A stretch of DNA of 64,000 nucleotides from Flavobacterium salmonis (GCF_903819435.1 NZ_CAIJDP010000057.1:270777-334776); one strand, 5' to 3'; counted from the first letter of the stretch, positions 1 through 7,987 are shown. Program-made: numbers and translations. Notes: a model not told the origin generated them from the sequence alone.

Positions 1-922
1 ATATATAGTGTAGTTCATCTACATTTTTTATATTTTGAGGGATTAATTTTAAAAAATCAGATTTATTAATATCTAATTTTTTGTACCTAATTTTTAATTC
101 CGTCGGACCTGAAACACTTAAAACTGAATTAAATTCATTCAATTCTGAACAAATTCGTCCCTTTAAAAAATTTTCAACCACGGAAATTCTTTTGTTAGTT
201 GCCGGATGAGTCTCACAATCAGGATTATCAAATGCAATATAATTAAGAAATAAATTTGAAGCGTCATTTATATACTGAGCTGCAAACAAATCTGCAAAAT
301 ATTCTCTTTTATGACATAAAAATCTATATTCATCATAATTTGTAGGATCAGTTTTATGATAATTTTTCAAAAAAATTTTCTTTGAAATATTCAACTCCAT
401 GTCAACAAAATGACCTAATTCGTGATACAACACAACACAAGATAAATAATCCCTTGAAAGAACTTTAGGTAGACTAATTTTAATTAATCTATGAGTTAAT
501 TTATGACAGTAAAGACCGTCTATTAAAATATTAATATTATTAAATTCTTCGTTGCTATCAGTTGATTCAAAATAGAAATCCAAATTTTTATTTGATAAAG
601 AGGTAGCAATGATAAATTTATTCTTATCAATCCAATCTTCTAAAGCGTATTCTAAACATGAAATTATCTCATAAGGTATGATATTTAAAGTACTATTATC
701 AAGATATTCAAGTCCTTTAAAAATATAGTTTAGTAAGAAAAAATGATTTTGTAAATTTAACAAATCAAAGTGTTTGTAGTCACTTTTTTTTATTGCCTTA
801 AACAATATATGTAACTCATCAAAATGAGTTTGCTTTTTTGGATCGGAATAAATATTACTTCTGCTTTTCGAAAAAGATTCCTCTAATTGTAGAATTTGTA
901 ACTCTATACTTTTATAATCCAT
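1..922 (-). CDS. M48-like zinc metallopeptidase, 3' end cut by window edge
   Basis: An open frame on the minus strand begins at ATG 920-922 and runs off the left edge, giving about 307 residues with no stop. HELGHF lies at residues 167-172 (HExxH zinc site) and REYFAD supplies a probable third ligand, Glu207. THPATNKRI at about 238-246 matches the THPxxxxRI signature of M48 peptidases (HtpX/Ste24 type). Unlike HtpX, no clear membrane helices are visible, so a soluble enzyme is likely. The 95-residue gene upstream ends 8 bases before this start, so the two are probably co-transcribed. The protease substrate is unknown. The class is well supported by the three motifs; the exact family is inferred. 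Confidence 0.75.
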   Translation of the reverse strand, partial: MDYKSIELQILQLEESFSKSRSNIYSDPKKQTHFDELHILFKAIKKSDYKHFDLLNLQNHFFLLNYIFKGLEYLDNSTLNIIPYEIISCLEYALEDWIDKNKFIIATSLSNKNLDFYFESTDSNEEFNNINILIDGLYCHKLTHRLIKISLPKVLSRDYLSCVVLYHELGHFVDMELNISKKIFLKNYHKTDPTNYDEYRFLCHKREYFADLFAAQYINDASNLFLNYIAFDNPDCETHPATNKRISVVENFLKGRICSELNEFNSVLSVSGPTELKIRYKKLDINKSDFLKLIPQNIKNVDELHYI

Positions 923-930
923 AAATAAAT

Positions 931-1218
931 TTACTTCAACAATTCTAAAATTTCATTGTAAGTATCATTTTCAAAAGAATTATCTTGAAAAGCTAAGAGC
1001 TTTTCTTTATATTTTGATATTAGAGTTGTAACAAGAAAATAATGATTATTATCAATAGCAAAAATATTTTTCTCCCCTTTGGCTATTTCTCTAGCTTCAG
1101 TTATTGCTGTGTCAATATCAGCCTTATTTTGCAAATTCTTAGAAGATATTATATCTTGTAAGATATTTACATAAAAAGGCGCTTGTGTTTGCAAGGTGCT
1201 TGTTTGTGCTAAATACAT
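931..1218 (-). CDS. hypothetical protein, 95 aa, partner of the metallopeptidase
   Basis: A short, charged, apparently helical soluble protein with no signal peptide or membrane segment and no motif I recognise. It is directly upstream of the M48-like peptidase gene with an 8-base gap, which points to one transcript. A small protein paired with a metallopeptidase could be an inhibitor, an adaptor or a substrate, but the sequence does not show which. The ATG at 1216-1218 is the only sensible start. Confidence 0.6.
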   Translation of the reverse strand: MYLAQTSTLQTQAPFYVNILQDIISSKNLQNKADIDTAITEAREIAKGEKNIFAIDNNHYFLVTTLISKYKEKLLAFQDNSFENDTYNEILELLK

Positions 1219-1289
1219 AATAGATCTTTTTAGGTTATTAAAAAAATTGCATTACTATCAACTAATTTAATCAATAAATATTATACTTC

Positions 1290-1334
1290 CACACCTTATT
1301 AACAAAAGTTATTAACTTTTGTTAATAAGGTGTG
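1290..1334. repeat. perfect 21-bp inverted repeat with 3-base centre
   Basis: Left arm 1290-1310 and right arm 1314-1334 are exact reverse complements around ATT. The arm begins CACACCTTATTAAC. There is no T-tract typical of a terminator on either side. It lies upstream of the 95-aa gene and beyond the 3' end of tRNA-Ser, so it could be an operator, a mobile-element end or a cruciform. Confidence 0.85.
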
Positions 1335-1517
1335 TTTGGTAATTAAGTAATTTCGGCAAAGCTAAACATAATTTTTTTAATCTATTAAATTATTTACGTT
1401 GAACAAAAAAACTTAACATACTGACTTACAAAGCATAATATCTTTTCAATATGAGAGCAATAAAATTGAAATTCTAATTCTACAAAAATAAGCCTCCAAA
1501 AAAATCGTAAAAACATA

Positions 1518-1554
1518 AAATCCCGCAATCTCAATAAATGAAATTGCGGGATTT
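1518..1554 (-). terminator. terminator downstream of tRNA-Ser
   Basis: A 12-bp stem, AAATCCCGCAAT (1518-1529) with ATTGCGGGATTT (1543-1554), is followed on the minus strand by a T-rich stretch. It lies 9 bases beyond the tRNA 3' end. Confidence 0.8.
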
Positions 1555-1562
1555 AATTCTTG

Positions 1563-1649
1563 CAGAGAGGAAGGGATTCGAACCCTCGATACAGTTACCC
1601 ATATACTAGCTTTCCAGGCTAGCTCCTTCAACCACTCGGACACCTCTCT
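1563..1649 (-). tRNA. tRNA-Ser (anticodon GGA)
   Basis: The 87-base minus-strand sequence folds as a class II tRNA. The acceptor AGAGAGG pairs with CCTCTCT. The anticodon stem CTAGC/GCTAG encloses loop CTGGAAA (anticodon GGA). A long variable arm typical of serine tRNA and the T-loop GGTTCGAATCC are present. CCA is not encoded: the discriminator G is followed by CA and then A. Confidence 0.95.
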
Positions 1650-1733
1650 ATTTTGGTTTGCAAATAACATGAAAAAAAATGAGTTAGAAAAGTAATTTTC
1701 AAAAATCCTTTCAATACTCGCTATTATTTATTG

Positions 1734-2771
1734 CTAAAGTGAAATCTCGCCCCGTAAAGCCGTTTCAAAAATGGTTTTAAACTCCGTTTGCGGAATCGTA
1801 ACCGTATGGCCTAATAGATACATCAATTTAGTGATGGCAGCTTCTGTCGTAATGTCTTTTCCTGAAATAACGCCTAAAGATTTCAATACAGTACTGGTTT
1901 CATATTGTCCCATATTCACGCTTCCGCCTGAACATTGTGTTACGTTTACGATATGCAAGCCGTTTTGAATCGCTTTTTTGATCAGGTTCAAAAACCAATC
2001 TTCAGTTGGAGCATTTCCGGAGCCGTAGGTTTCCAGAACAATTCCTTTTAAACCTTTAGTCGCTAAGATTGAAGCCAAAACGGTTTCGCTCATTCCGGGA
2101 AACATTTTTATAATGGCTACATGATTGTTCAGGTTTTTATGCACAATCAGTTTCGCATCTGTTTTTATTGGAAGAAATAAATGTCGGTTTAATTTGAGAT
2201 GTACGCCTGATTCTACCAATTCCGGATAATTAGGTGCTGTAAAAGCCCTGAAATGCTCAGCATTTACTTTTGAAGTTCGGTTTCCGCGGTATAATTTGTA
2301 TTCGAAATACAGACAGACTTCGTTTATAACAGGTTTTCCGTCTTCCTGAAGCGAAGCAATCTGAATGGCCGTAATCAGGTTTTCTTTGGCGTCAGTACGC
2401 AAATCTCCAATTGGTAATTGCGAGCCGGTAAATACAACAGGTTTTGCTAAATTTTCGAGCATAAAACTCAATGCCGATGCAGAATACGACATGGTATCTG
2501 AACCGTGAAGGACTACAAATCCATCAAACTGTTCATAATTTTCCTCAATAATAGTGGCAATTTTAGCCCACATTTGAGGATTCATATTCGAAGAATCAAT
2601 TGGATTTTCAAACGAAACCGTTTCGATTTCGCAATCCAGTTGTTTTATTTCGGGGATATTTTTGAGCAATTTTCCAAAATCAAAAGCTTTAAGTGCCCCT
2701 GTTTCAAAATCTTTACTCATTCCGATGGTTCCACCGGTATAAATTAAGAGTATTTTAGCTTTAGATGACAT
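1734..2771 (-). CDS. ansA: type I L-asparaginase
   Basis: A 345-residue cytoplasmic asparaginase that hydrolyses L-asparagine to aspartate and ammonia. YTGGTIGM at residues 11-18 carries the first catalytic threonine (Thr12), and HGSDTM at 89-94 carries the second pair (Thr93, with Asp92). There is no signal peptide, consistent with the cytosolic type I enzyme, and the length fits the family. The start ATG (2769-2771) overlaps the last 11 bases of the upstream acyltransferase, so the genes form a translationally coupled pair. Confidence 0.93.
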   Translation of the reverse strand: MSSKAKILLIYTGGTIGMSKDFETGALKAFDFGKLLKNIPEIKQLDCEIETVSFENPIDSSNMNPQMWAKIATIIEENYEQFDGFVVLHGSDTMSYSASALSFMLENLAKPVVFTGSQLPIGDLRTDAKENLITAIQIASLQEDGKPVINEVCLYFEYKLYRGNRTSKVNAEHFRAFTAPNYPELVESGVHLKLNRHLFLPIKTDAKLIVHKNLNNHVAIIKMFPGMSETVLASILATKGLKGIVLETYGSGNAPTEDWFLNLIKKAIQNGLHIVNVTQCSGGSVNMGQYETSTVLKSLGVISGKDITTEAAITKLMYLLGHTVTIPQTEFKTIFETALRGEISL

Positions 2772-3897
2772 CCTGGTATTTTAATTTACTCACCACAGGA
2801 TTGGCATACATGGCTAAAAATCCTTGTCTGGCTACGCCATTGTCAGTTCCAATACGCATTTCTAAACGACGTTCAAAGAGTAATTTTTCGTTTTCTTTAT
2901 ATAAATGTGCATATTTATCTGTTTCATTCAGAATATCATAGGCAATAAAATTGGTTGGCCATAATTGGTAATTCTGCAAAATAGAATCATCTATCACTTG
3001 TGCCAAAGCCTGGATCTGTTTGTTCGAATTATCATTTTCGGCAACAATCTGATCAATTTCAGCATCTAAAACATCTCCCACTGAGATATGTATTCTTTTT
3101 TTAGTTCCCATGATACCGCTTAAAATGGTCATGAAATCCTCATTTTTATCTTTTACGTAAACCTCATTGTTGGCTTCTGCCATTAATTGTGGCATTTTCA
3201 ACACATCAGTAGGATCGTATTCGTAGGAAATAGCAACCGGAACAATCTTTAATTTTTTGAAATAATCCATCGGGTTTGCTTCATCAGAACCCATTGCGAT
3301 CATTTTTAAAACACCCGGATTGGTTTCGTCATTTCCGTCTTTGGTACGGCCTTCTCGCTGTGCAATCCAAACCGAACGATTTTCGCGAAGCAGTAACTGC
3401 CCCATATATTCGGCCAGTAATTTAGAACTTTGCAGCATTTCACGCGGCGTTAAACCTCTTAAAACCAAAAAGTTTCTATTCAGTTTTGCCAGTATGCTCA
3501 AAAATGCTTTTTTTACCAGATTATCACCAATTGCCGATGCTGTCATTACTAAACCGTGTTCGAAAAGACAAACATTCAGTAAAGTCGTATCCAGTAAAAT
3601 ATCACGGTGATTCGAAATAAATAAATAAGGAGTGTTTTTTTCTAACTTTTCAAAACCCGAAGTCGTAAGTCCTTCTGAACTTTTTTCGAGTACTTTTTGA
3701 ATGGTCTGATAAATAAAATTGCATTGAAAATCACGGATAGAGTGCGTTTTCCTTAATTGTTCTTTCCAGACTTCATCATTTAATTCCGGGAAAGTAAAAT
3801 TCATCATGGTTTTCATCATCGGATGATTGGCAACTCCATGAAGTGCTTCATTTACTTCAGAATCATAAAATGGTCGAATCGCGTCAAATTTCTGCAT
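2761..3897 (-). CDS. glycerol-phosphate acyltransferase-like (PlsC domain) protein
   Basis: A 378-residue protein of the lysophospholipid/glycerol-phosphate acyltransferase fold, probably acting in membrane phospholipid synthesis. The acceptor-site block ISNHRDILLD (residues 94-103) resembles the NHx4D catalytic motif but has one extra residue between His97 and the later Asp103; Asp99 is the other candidate. REGRTKDG further on matches the second phosphate-binding block. I chose ATG 3895-3897 over the upstream in-frame ATG at 3940 because the extra 15 residues are hydrophobic, proline-containing and unlike the family. It overlaps ansA by 11 bases. Confidence 0.8.
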   Translation of the reverse strand: MQKFDAIRPFYDSEVNEALHGVANHPMMKTMMNFTFPELNDEVWKEQLRKTHSIRDFQCNFIYQTIQKVLEKSSEGLTTSGFEKLEKNTPYLFISNHRDILLDTTLLNVCLFEHGLVMTASAIGDNLVKKAFLSILAKLNRNFLVLRGLTPREMLQSSKLLAEYMGQLLLRENRSVWIAQREGRTKDGNDETNPGVLKMIAMGSDEANPMDYFKKLKIVPVAISYEYDPTDVLKMPQLMAEANNEVYVKDKNEDFMTILSGIMGTKKRIHISVGDVLDAEIDQIVAENDNSNKQIQALAQVIDDSILQNYQLWPTNFIAYDILNETDKYAHLYKENEKLLFERRLEMRIGTDNGVARQGFLAMYANPVVSKLKYQDVI

Positions 3898-3960
3898 TAT
3901 AAATATCAATTTAGGTGGGCAAAAGAACAAAAAAAAAATCAAAGTATTGTAATCAGGGGA

Positions 3961-4740
3961 TTAAATCCCGAAAACGTCTTTAGAGTTTTGCGTTGTTGCT
4001 TCTGCAATTTCAGTTTCTGAAAGTTCGTAAATTTCAGCCAGTTTTGCAATTACATTCGTTAAATAACTGCTTTCGTTGCGTTTACCTCTGTATGGAATGG
4101 GCGCCAGATAAGGTGAATCGGTTTCTAAAACGATATGTTTTAAATCAATCTGGTTTAAGAATTGGTCGATTTTTCCGTTTTTAAAAGTCACTACTCCGCC
4201 TATTCCTAATTTCATATTATACGAAATAGCCTGAAGTGCCTGCTCATACGTTCCGGAAAAACAATGAAAAATTCCGAACAGATCAGCTGATTTTTCTTCT
4301 TCCAGAATTTCAAATATTTCATCAAAAGCGTCGCGGCAATGAATCACGATTGGCAGTCTGTATTGCTTTGCCATCTGAATTTGCCTTTTAAAAGCGATTT
4401 GCTGCTCCTTTAAATGCGTTTTATCCCAGTACAAATCGATTCCGATTTCACCAACGGCATAAAATTTCCGTTTTGAAAGCTCTGTTTCAACATGCTGCAG
4501 CTCGTCCAGATAATTGTCTTTCACGTAAGTGGGATGCAAGCCCATCATCAAAAAGACATGATCCGGATAATTTTGCTCCAGATCATACATTGATTGTGTG
4601 GCTGCAGCATCAATAGCGGGAATAAAAAAACGGGTTACTCCTGCGTTTATGGCTCTCTGAATCATTTGGTCACGATCCTGATCAAATTCTTCAGAATATA
4701 AATGCGTGTGGGTATCGGTAATAATTGTCGTTGAATTCAA
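3961..4740 (-). CDS. TatD family metal-dependent hydrolase/deoxyribonuclease
   Basis: A metal-dependent hydrolase of the amidohydrolase fold. DTHTHLYSEEF gives the HxH metal ligands near the N terminus. VGEIGIDLYW, IVIHCRDA, IFHCFSG and LETDSPYLAP give the remaining ligands (Glu, His, His, Asp) in the usual TatD order. An ATG lies at 4827, but a strong promoter (4762-4792) is downstream of that ATG. Starting at TTG 4738-4740 gives about 259 residues, the normal family length, so I use this start. Members act as 3'-5' exonucleases or DNases in repair or RNA turnover; the substrate here is not shown. Confidence 0.85.
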   Translation of the reverse strand: MNSTTIITDTHTHLYSEEFDQDRDQMIQRAINAGVTRFFIPAIDAAATQSMYDLEQNYPDHVFLMMGLHPTYVKDNYLDELQHVETELSKRKFYAVGEIGIDLYWDKTHLKEQQIAFKRQIQMAKQYRLPIVIHCRDAFDEIFEILEEEKSADLFGIFHCFSGTYEQALQAISYNMKLGIGGVVTFKNGKIDQFLNQIDLKHIVLETDSPYLAPIPYRGKRNESSYLTNVIAKLAEIYELSETEIAEATTQNSKDVFGI

Positions 4741-4761
4741 TTGTATGTTTTTTAAAGTTGT

Positions 4762-4792
4762 CAAAATTACGACAATATTAAAAGAATAGCAA
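4762..4792 (-). promoter_or_regulatory. Bacteroidetes-type promoter for the TatD gene
   Basis: Minus-strand TTG (4792-4790), a 20-base spacer, then TAATTTTG (4769-4762), matching TTG-N17-23-TAnnTTTG. Transcription would begin roughly 15 bases before the TTG start codon at 4740. Confidence 0.7.
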
Positions 4793-4866
4793 TTGTGCAG
4801 ATTGGGACGCGGATGAAACGGATTCACTTTTGTAAAAACGCGGATTTAACAGATTTTTTTATCCTT

Positions 4867-4972
4867 TTTGTCATTCCGAGGAACGAGGAATCTTCGCTAG
4901 AAACTCGACAAAGATTGGCGATTCTCTGGATGGAATTATTTATGGAGATTCATCGTTCCTCAGAATGGCAAA
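4867..4972. repeat. imperfect palindromic intergenic element (MITE/REP-like)
   Basis: The left arm 4867-4892 (contains CATTCCGAGGAACGAGG) and the right arm 4947-4972 (contains CGTTCCTCAGAATG) are 26-bp inverted copies differing at four positions, separated by about 54 bases. This is the layout of short non-autonomous palindromic repeats. No gene is visible in it. It fills most of the roughly 310-base gap between the TatD gene and the TPR gene. Confidence 0.75.
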
Positions 4973-4980
4973 AAGCAATA

Positions 4981-5017
4981 AAAAAAATTCGCAAAGTATT
5001 TTAAAAACTTTGCGAAT
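4981..5017 (-). terminator. terminator of the sigma/anti-sigma operon
   Basis: The stem ATTCGCAAAGT (4988-4998) with ACTTTGCGAAT (5007-5017) is followed on the minus strand by a run of about eight T. It is placed after the gene ending at 5055. Confidence 0.75.
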
Positions 5018-5054
5018 CTCTATGTAAAATTCTCAGTGTTTCTTAGTAAAATAT

Positions 5055-5780
5055 CTAATCCAAAGCATCCAAAAGCTCCTGAACCTCATCATAGTCTTCA
5101 TAGTCCTGAGAAATAGTCTCCAGGATTTCTTTACATCCATTATAATCTTTTTGTTTTAATTTTAGTAAAGCCAGATTCCAAAGTGATTTGTCTTTGTAAA
5201 CAGAGTTTCCTGATTTCAATTCATTAAAAACTCCCTCTGCTTTTTTATATTGGCCTGTTTGCACCAAAGAAACACCATAGTAATATTGAATTTCGGATGT
5301 TTTTTTGTCTTTCAAAACTGCCTCAAAAAACGGAATCGCTTCTTTGAATTTTCTGTCATTAAAAGCTTTTTCGGCCTGTATCAGGTTTACATTTGTATTG
5401 CTTCTTTCTGTAAAATGAGCTTGTCCGGGATGGTTATAATCATTAAAAGACGGATTTTGATTGTAGTCAAAAAAGAACAATCCGAATAAAATTGCCACAG
5501 ATGCCGCCGCCGCATAATACCAGGGACGCATCAATACCACTTTTGGCTTTTCTTTATTGAAATGTTTATTCGCAATATTGGACAGGTTTTCTTTAAACGC
5601 TTTTCTTTCCTGCTCATGCCCGAATTTATTTTCCAGTTGTACCTGAACCTCTTTGAAAGTTCTGAATTCAGCGGCAAATTCCGGATTTTCTGAGATCTCT
5701 TTTTCAAAGCTGTTTCTTTCCTCAACAGTCATTTCTCCCAGCAGATATTGATCAAATAATAGGTAGCGTTCTTCGTTCAT
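5055..5780 (-). CDS. TPR-containing anti-sigma-factor-like membrane protein
   Basis: A 241-residue protein in three parts. The cytoplasmic N terminus (about 1-80, beginning MNEERYLLFDQYLLGEMT) looks like the short anti-sigma domain found beside Bacteroidetes sigma factors. One membrane helix (about 87-105, WYYAAAASVAILFGLFFF) follows. The extracytoplasmic C terminus (about 130-241) has tetratricopeptide-like repeats. The start is 2 bases after the sigma factor stop, so the two are coupled. The likely role is to hold the sigma factor until an envelope signal is sensed through the TPR region. The anti-sigma function is inferred from architecture and neighbour. Confidence 0.75.
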   Translation of the reverse strand: MNEERYLLFDQYLLGEMTVEERNSFEKEISENPEFAAEFRTFKEVQVQLENKFGHEQERKAFKENLSNIANKHFNKEKPKVVLMRPWYYAAAASVAILFGLFFFDYNQNPSFNDYNHPGQAHFTERSNTNVNLIQAEKAFNDRKFKEAIPFFEAVLKDKKTSEIQYYYGVSLVQTGQYKKAEGVFNELKSGNSVYKDKSLWNLALLKLKQKDYNGCKEILETISQDYEDYDEVQELLDALD

Positions 5781-5782
5781 GG

Positions 5783-6367
5783 CTAATTATTTTTAAGAGA
5801 TTTAAAATTTTTTGCTTCCTGAATCCATTGTGTCAGCTGTCCGATACATAGCGATTTCTTTTTACGGACATATCCGTAAGTTACGTTTAGTTTTTCGGCA
5901 ACCTCTTCCATCGATTTAATGGCGAAACTCAGTTTTAGCACCTCCTGGCATTTATCTCCTAATTTTTGGAACATCATATCAAAAAGCTGCTGTTTTTCAT
6001 CAAATTGTTCGGCTTCCTGAACCAATTCAAGAGCAGATTCATTGATAGATGCAAAATCTTCATTAATTGTTACCCCTTTATTCGAAGTTTTTTTCAATTC
6101 GTTAAGCCATTTCCTTTTGCACAACAAAAAGAAGTACGCATCAAACGGACAAGTCAGCTGTAATGTATTGGCTTTTGCCTGATTAAAAAGCAAAATCATG
6201 ATTTCCTGAACTACATCCTGAGCCTGATCCTTGTCTCCGGAATTATTCATTATATAGAAAACCACTTTGGGAACGAAATTTTTATAGATAGAACGGATTA
6301 TTGCCGAGTCATTTGCCGCTATACCGTCAATATACATTTGGTCAGAATGTGTTTTACTTTTTTCCAT
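5783..6367 (-). CDS. RNA polymerase sigma factor, sigma-70 family (ECF-like)
   Basis: A 194-residue small sigma factor. Region 2 covers about residues 24-95, with AQDVVQEIMILLFNQA for core binding and minus-10 recognition. Region 4 covers about 130-185, with LGDKCQEVLKLSF and a helix-turn-helix containing MEEVAEKLNVTYGYVRKKK for minus-35 recognition. It is first in a two-gene operon with the TPR membrane protein. It is divergent from a small membrane protein gene and a lipoprotein gene, both preceded by the same bipartite site, which are the best candidates for its targets. Confidence 0.85.
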   Translation of the reverse strand: MEKSKTHSDQMYIDGIAANDSAIIRSIYKNFVPKVVFYIMNNSGDKDQAQDVVQEIMILLFNQAKANTLQLTCPFDAYFFLLCKRKWLNELKKTSNKGVTINEDFASINESALELVQEAEQFDEKQQLFDMMFQKLGDKCQEVLKLSFAIKSMEEVAEKLNVTYGYVRKKKSLCIGQLTQWIQEAKNFKSLKNN

Positions 6368-6424
6368 ATCGAAAATTATTAGCTAAAGTAAAAAAAAGAA
6401 TCTGAAAAAAGTTACAGAAAAGGA

Positions 6425-6453
6425 GGTAACAATAATAACCGCAAATTGATATA
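6425..6453 (+). promoter_or_regulatory. putative sigma-specific promoter, copy 1
   Basis: GGTAACAAT (6425-6433), 12 bases, TTGATATA (6446-6453), about 40 bases before the 98-residue gene. The same two blocks with the same 12-base spacing recur at 6815 and 6873. A GTAAC upstream block and an AT-rich downstream block 17 bases apart fit ECF promoter geometry. Recognition by the adjacent sigma factor is inferred. Confidence 0.65.
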
Positions 6454-6493
6454 GAGTAATAAAGGGTTATTTAGAATTAAAAATCACATAGAA

Positions 6494-6790
6494 ATGGGAA
6501 GTTATCAATTTACAACCGAGAAAGATTTTGCCAAGTTTCAACAGATACTGTCGAACAAAATTCGCAATGGATTTATCGTGATTGAAAAAAACGACAAACT
6601 TCCTTATGTGGTTTTATCCAAAGAAAAAAAACAAATCAATTCTTCTTTGCAGCTGACTTTGGTTTTTGCAACCATAGGACTTTGGTCAATAGTCTGGCTT
6701 TATTTACTGATCAGTCTTCGCAAAAAACAAATTTTGGTGGCACTAGACGAAGACGGAAATGTTTTTGAAGAAAAGTGCCTTTCTAAATAG
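6494..6790 (+). CDS. small membrane protein, 98 aa, unknown function
   Basis: An N-terminal soluble segment of about 50 residues (starts MGSYQFTTEKDFAKFQQIL) is followed by a hydrophobic stretch at about 53-75 (LQLTLVFATIGLWSIVWLYL) and a short charged tail. I do not recognise a family. It is divergent from the sigma factor gene and preceded by copy 1 of the GGTAACAAT-N12-TTGATATA site, so it is probably part of that sigma factor's regulon. Confidence 0.7.
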   Translation: MGSYQFTTEKDFAKFQQILSNKIRNGFIVIEKNDKLPYVVLSKEKKQINSSLQLTLVFATIGLWSIVWLYLLISLRKKQILVALDEDGNVFEEKCLSK

Positions 6791-6814
6791 TTTCAAAAAA
6801 ACTTCGAATAAAGG

Positions 6815-6843
6815 GGTAACAATTGTAAAGGCGATTTGATATA
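6815..6843 (+). promoter_or_regulatory. putative sigma-specific promoter, copy 2
   Basis: GGTAACAAT (6815-6823), 12 bases, TTGATATA (6836-6843), upstream of the lipoprotein gene. Same blocks and spacing as copies 1 and 3. Confidence 0.62.
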
Positions 6844-6872
6844 ACGGTATAAAAAGAATTTTTAAAAATAAG

Positions 6873-6901
6873 GGTAACAATATCAAACCTGAATTGATAT
6901 A
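6873..6901 (+). promoter_or_regulatory. putative sigma-specific promoter, copy 3
   Basis: GGTAACAAT (6873-6881), 12 bases, TTGATATA (6894-6901), about 80 bases before the lipoprotein start and 58 bases after copy 2. The tandem arrangement suggests two start sites or a dose effect. Confidence 0.65.
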
Positions 6902-6982
6902 AGAATATAAAAATTAAATTAACAACCGGAATCTGAAAACCAACTGATCAAAATCAGTTCAGATTTATAAAAATTAGAAATC

Positions 6983-7966
6983 ATGAACACAAATTTTAAA
7001 AAAATCGGACTATTATTTTTAGCATTAGCAACATTTGCAAGCTGTGATGACAGCAACAGTGAAGACGAAAAAATTATACCACCATCGGCATCAGAATTTG
7101 CAGCTGTAAGAGATGAGGCTTTGGCAGGAAAAACACAACATTTTACAGCAACAGCAGGTGCAGGTGCTATTACGCTTACATCAGCAAAAGGTGTAAAAAT
7201 CACCATTAACGGAAACTGTCTTACTAAAGCAGGAAACGCTGTAACAGGTGCTATTAACATTGATTTTGTTGAAATTTTTGACAAAGGAAATATGCTTGTA
7301 ACCAATAAACCAACTATGGGTTTAATGGCAGACGGAAAGAAAAACCTATTGATCTCCGGAGGTGAATTCTTTATTAAAGCAACGCAAGGTGGTGTAGATC
7401 TGGCAACTTCTTGCTCTATAAATCTGGTTGTACCAACTAATTTAACTGGCGGTTTGGATAATGCCATGACACTTTGGTTTGGAAACATTGATGAAGATGA
7501 AAACTTAGTGTGGAGAGAAGCCAAAGACGGTGCTGACGGTACAGGCGGAAAAGGCGGGGTTCAGGGCGAAGGAAACAATTATTATGTAACTTTTGGAAAC
7601 TTCGGATGGACAAATGTTGATAAATTCTACAGCGATCCAAGACCTAAAACTACTATTTTAGTAGATGCTCCAGAAGGTTATGACAATAACAATTGTGCAA
7701 TTTACTTATCTTATGACGGAGAAGGACAAAATGCATTGGCTAAGTTAGATACTTACACAGCTGCCGGATTATTCAGCGAACACTATGGCCAGATTCCTGT
7801 TGGTTTAGCTTGTCACATCATTTTTGCTACCGAAGATAACGGTCAATGGCGTTATGCTATCAAAGGTGTTACAATTGCCGCTAATCAAACCTACAGCTTT
7901 ACTTTGGCTGAAACAACAGTAGGTTCAGAAGCTCAACTGGTAGCAGCAATCAATGCCATTCAGTAA
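6983..7966 (+). CDS. secreted lipoprotein, 327 aa, unknown function
   Basis: The signal peptide ends in LATFASC, giving a lipidated Cys21 followed by an acidic linker (DDSNSEDE) that suits export to the outer membrane surface in Bacteroidetes. The mature part is beta-rich. The segment around residues 53-100 (ITLTSAKGVKITINGNCLTK and on) faintly resembles ZU5-like beta domains, but this is weak. A glycine-rich stretch (DGADGTGGKGG) sits mid-protein. Two copies of the putative sigma-specific promoter precede it, and a clear terminator follows, so it forms a single-gene transcript. Confidence 0.8.
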   Translation: MNTNFKKIGLLFLALATFASCDDSNSEDEKIIPPSASEFAAVRDEALAGKTQHFTATAGAGAITLTSAKGVKITINGNCLTKAGNAVTGAINIDFVEIFDKGNMLVTNKPTMGLMADGKKNLLISGGEFFIKATQGGVDLATSCSINLVVPTNLTGGLDNAMTLWFGNIDEDENLVWREAKDGADGTGGKGGVQGEGNNYYVTFGNFGWTNVDKFYSDPRPKTTILVDAPEGYDNNNCAIYLSYDGEGQNALAKLDTYTAAGLFSEHYGQIPVGLACHIIFATEDNGQWRYAIKGVTIAANQTYSFTLAETTVGSEAQLVAAINAIQ

Positions 7967-7987
7967 CTTTCAAATACTTTTTTTAGG

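Noticed and set aside
1446..1670. 74-aa minus-strand open frame
   Set aside because: It lies across tRNA-Ser and its terminator; the frame is incidental.
4795..5004. 69-aa open frame containing VIPRNEESS-like residues
   Set aside because: It reads through the palindromic repeat; such frames commonly arise from this kind of repeat and have no start signal.
6919..7524. 201-aa minus-strand open frame
   Set aside because: It is the antisense of the lipoprotein gene; no family features.
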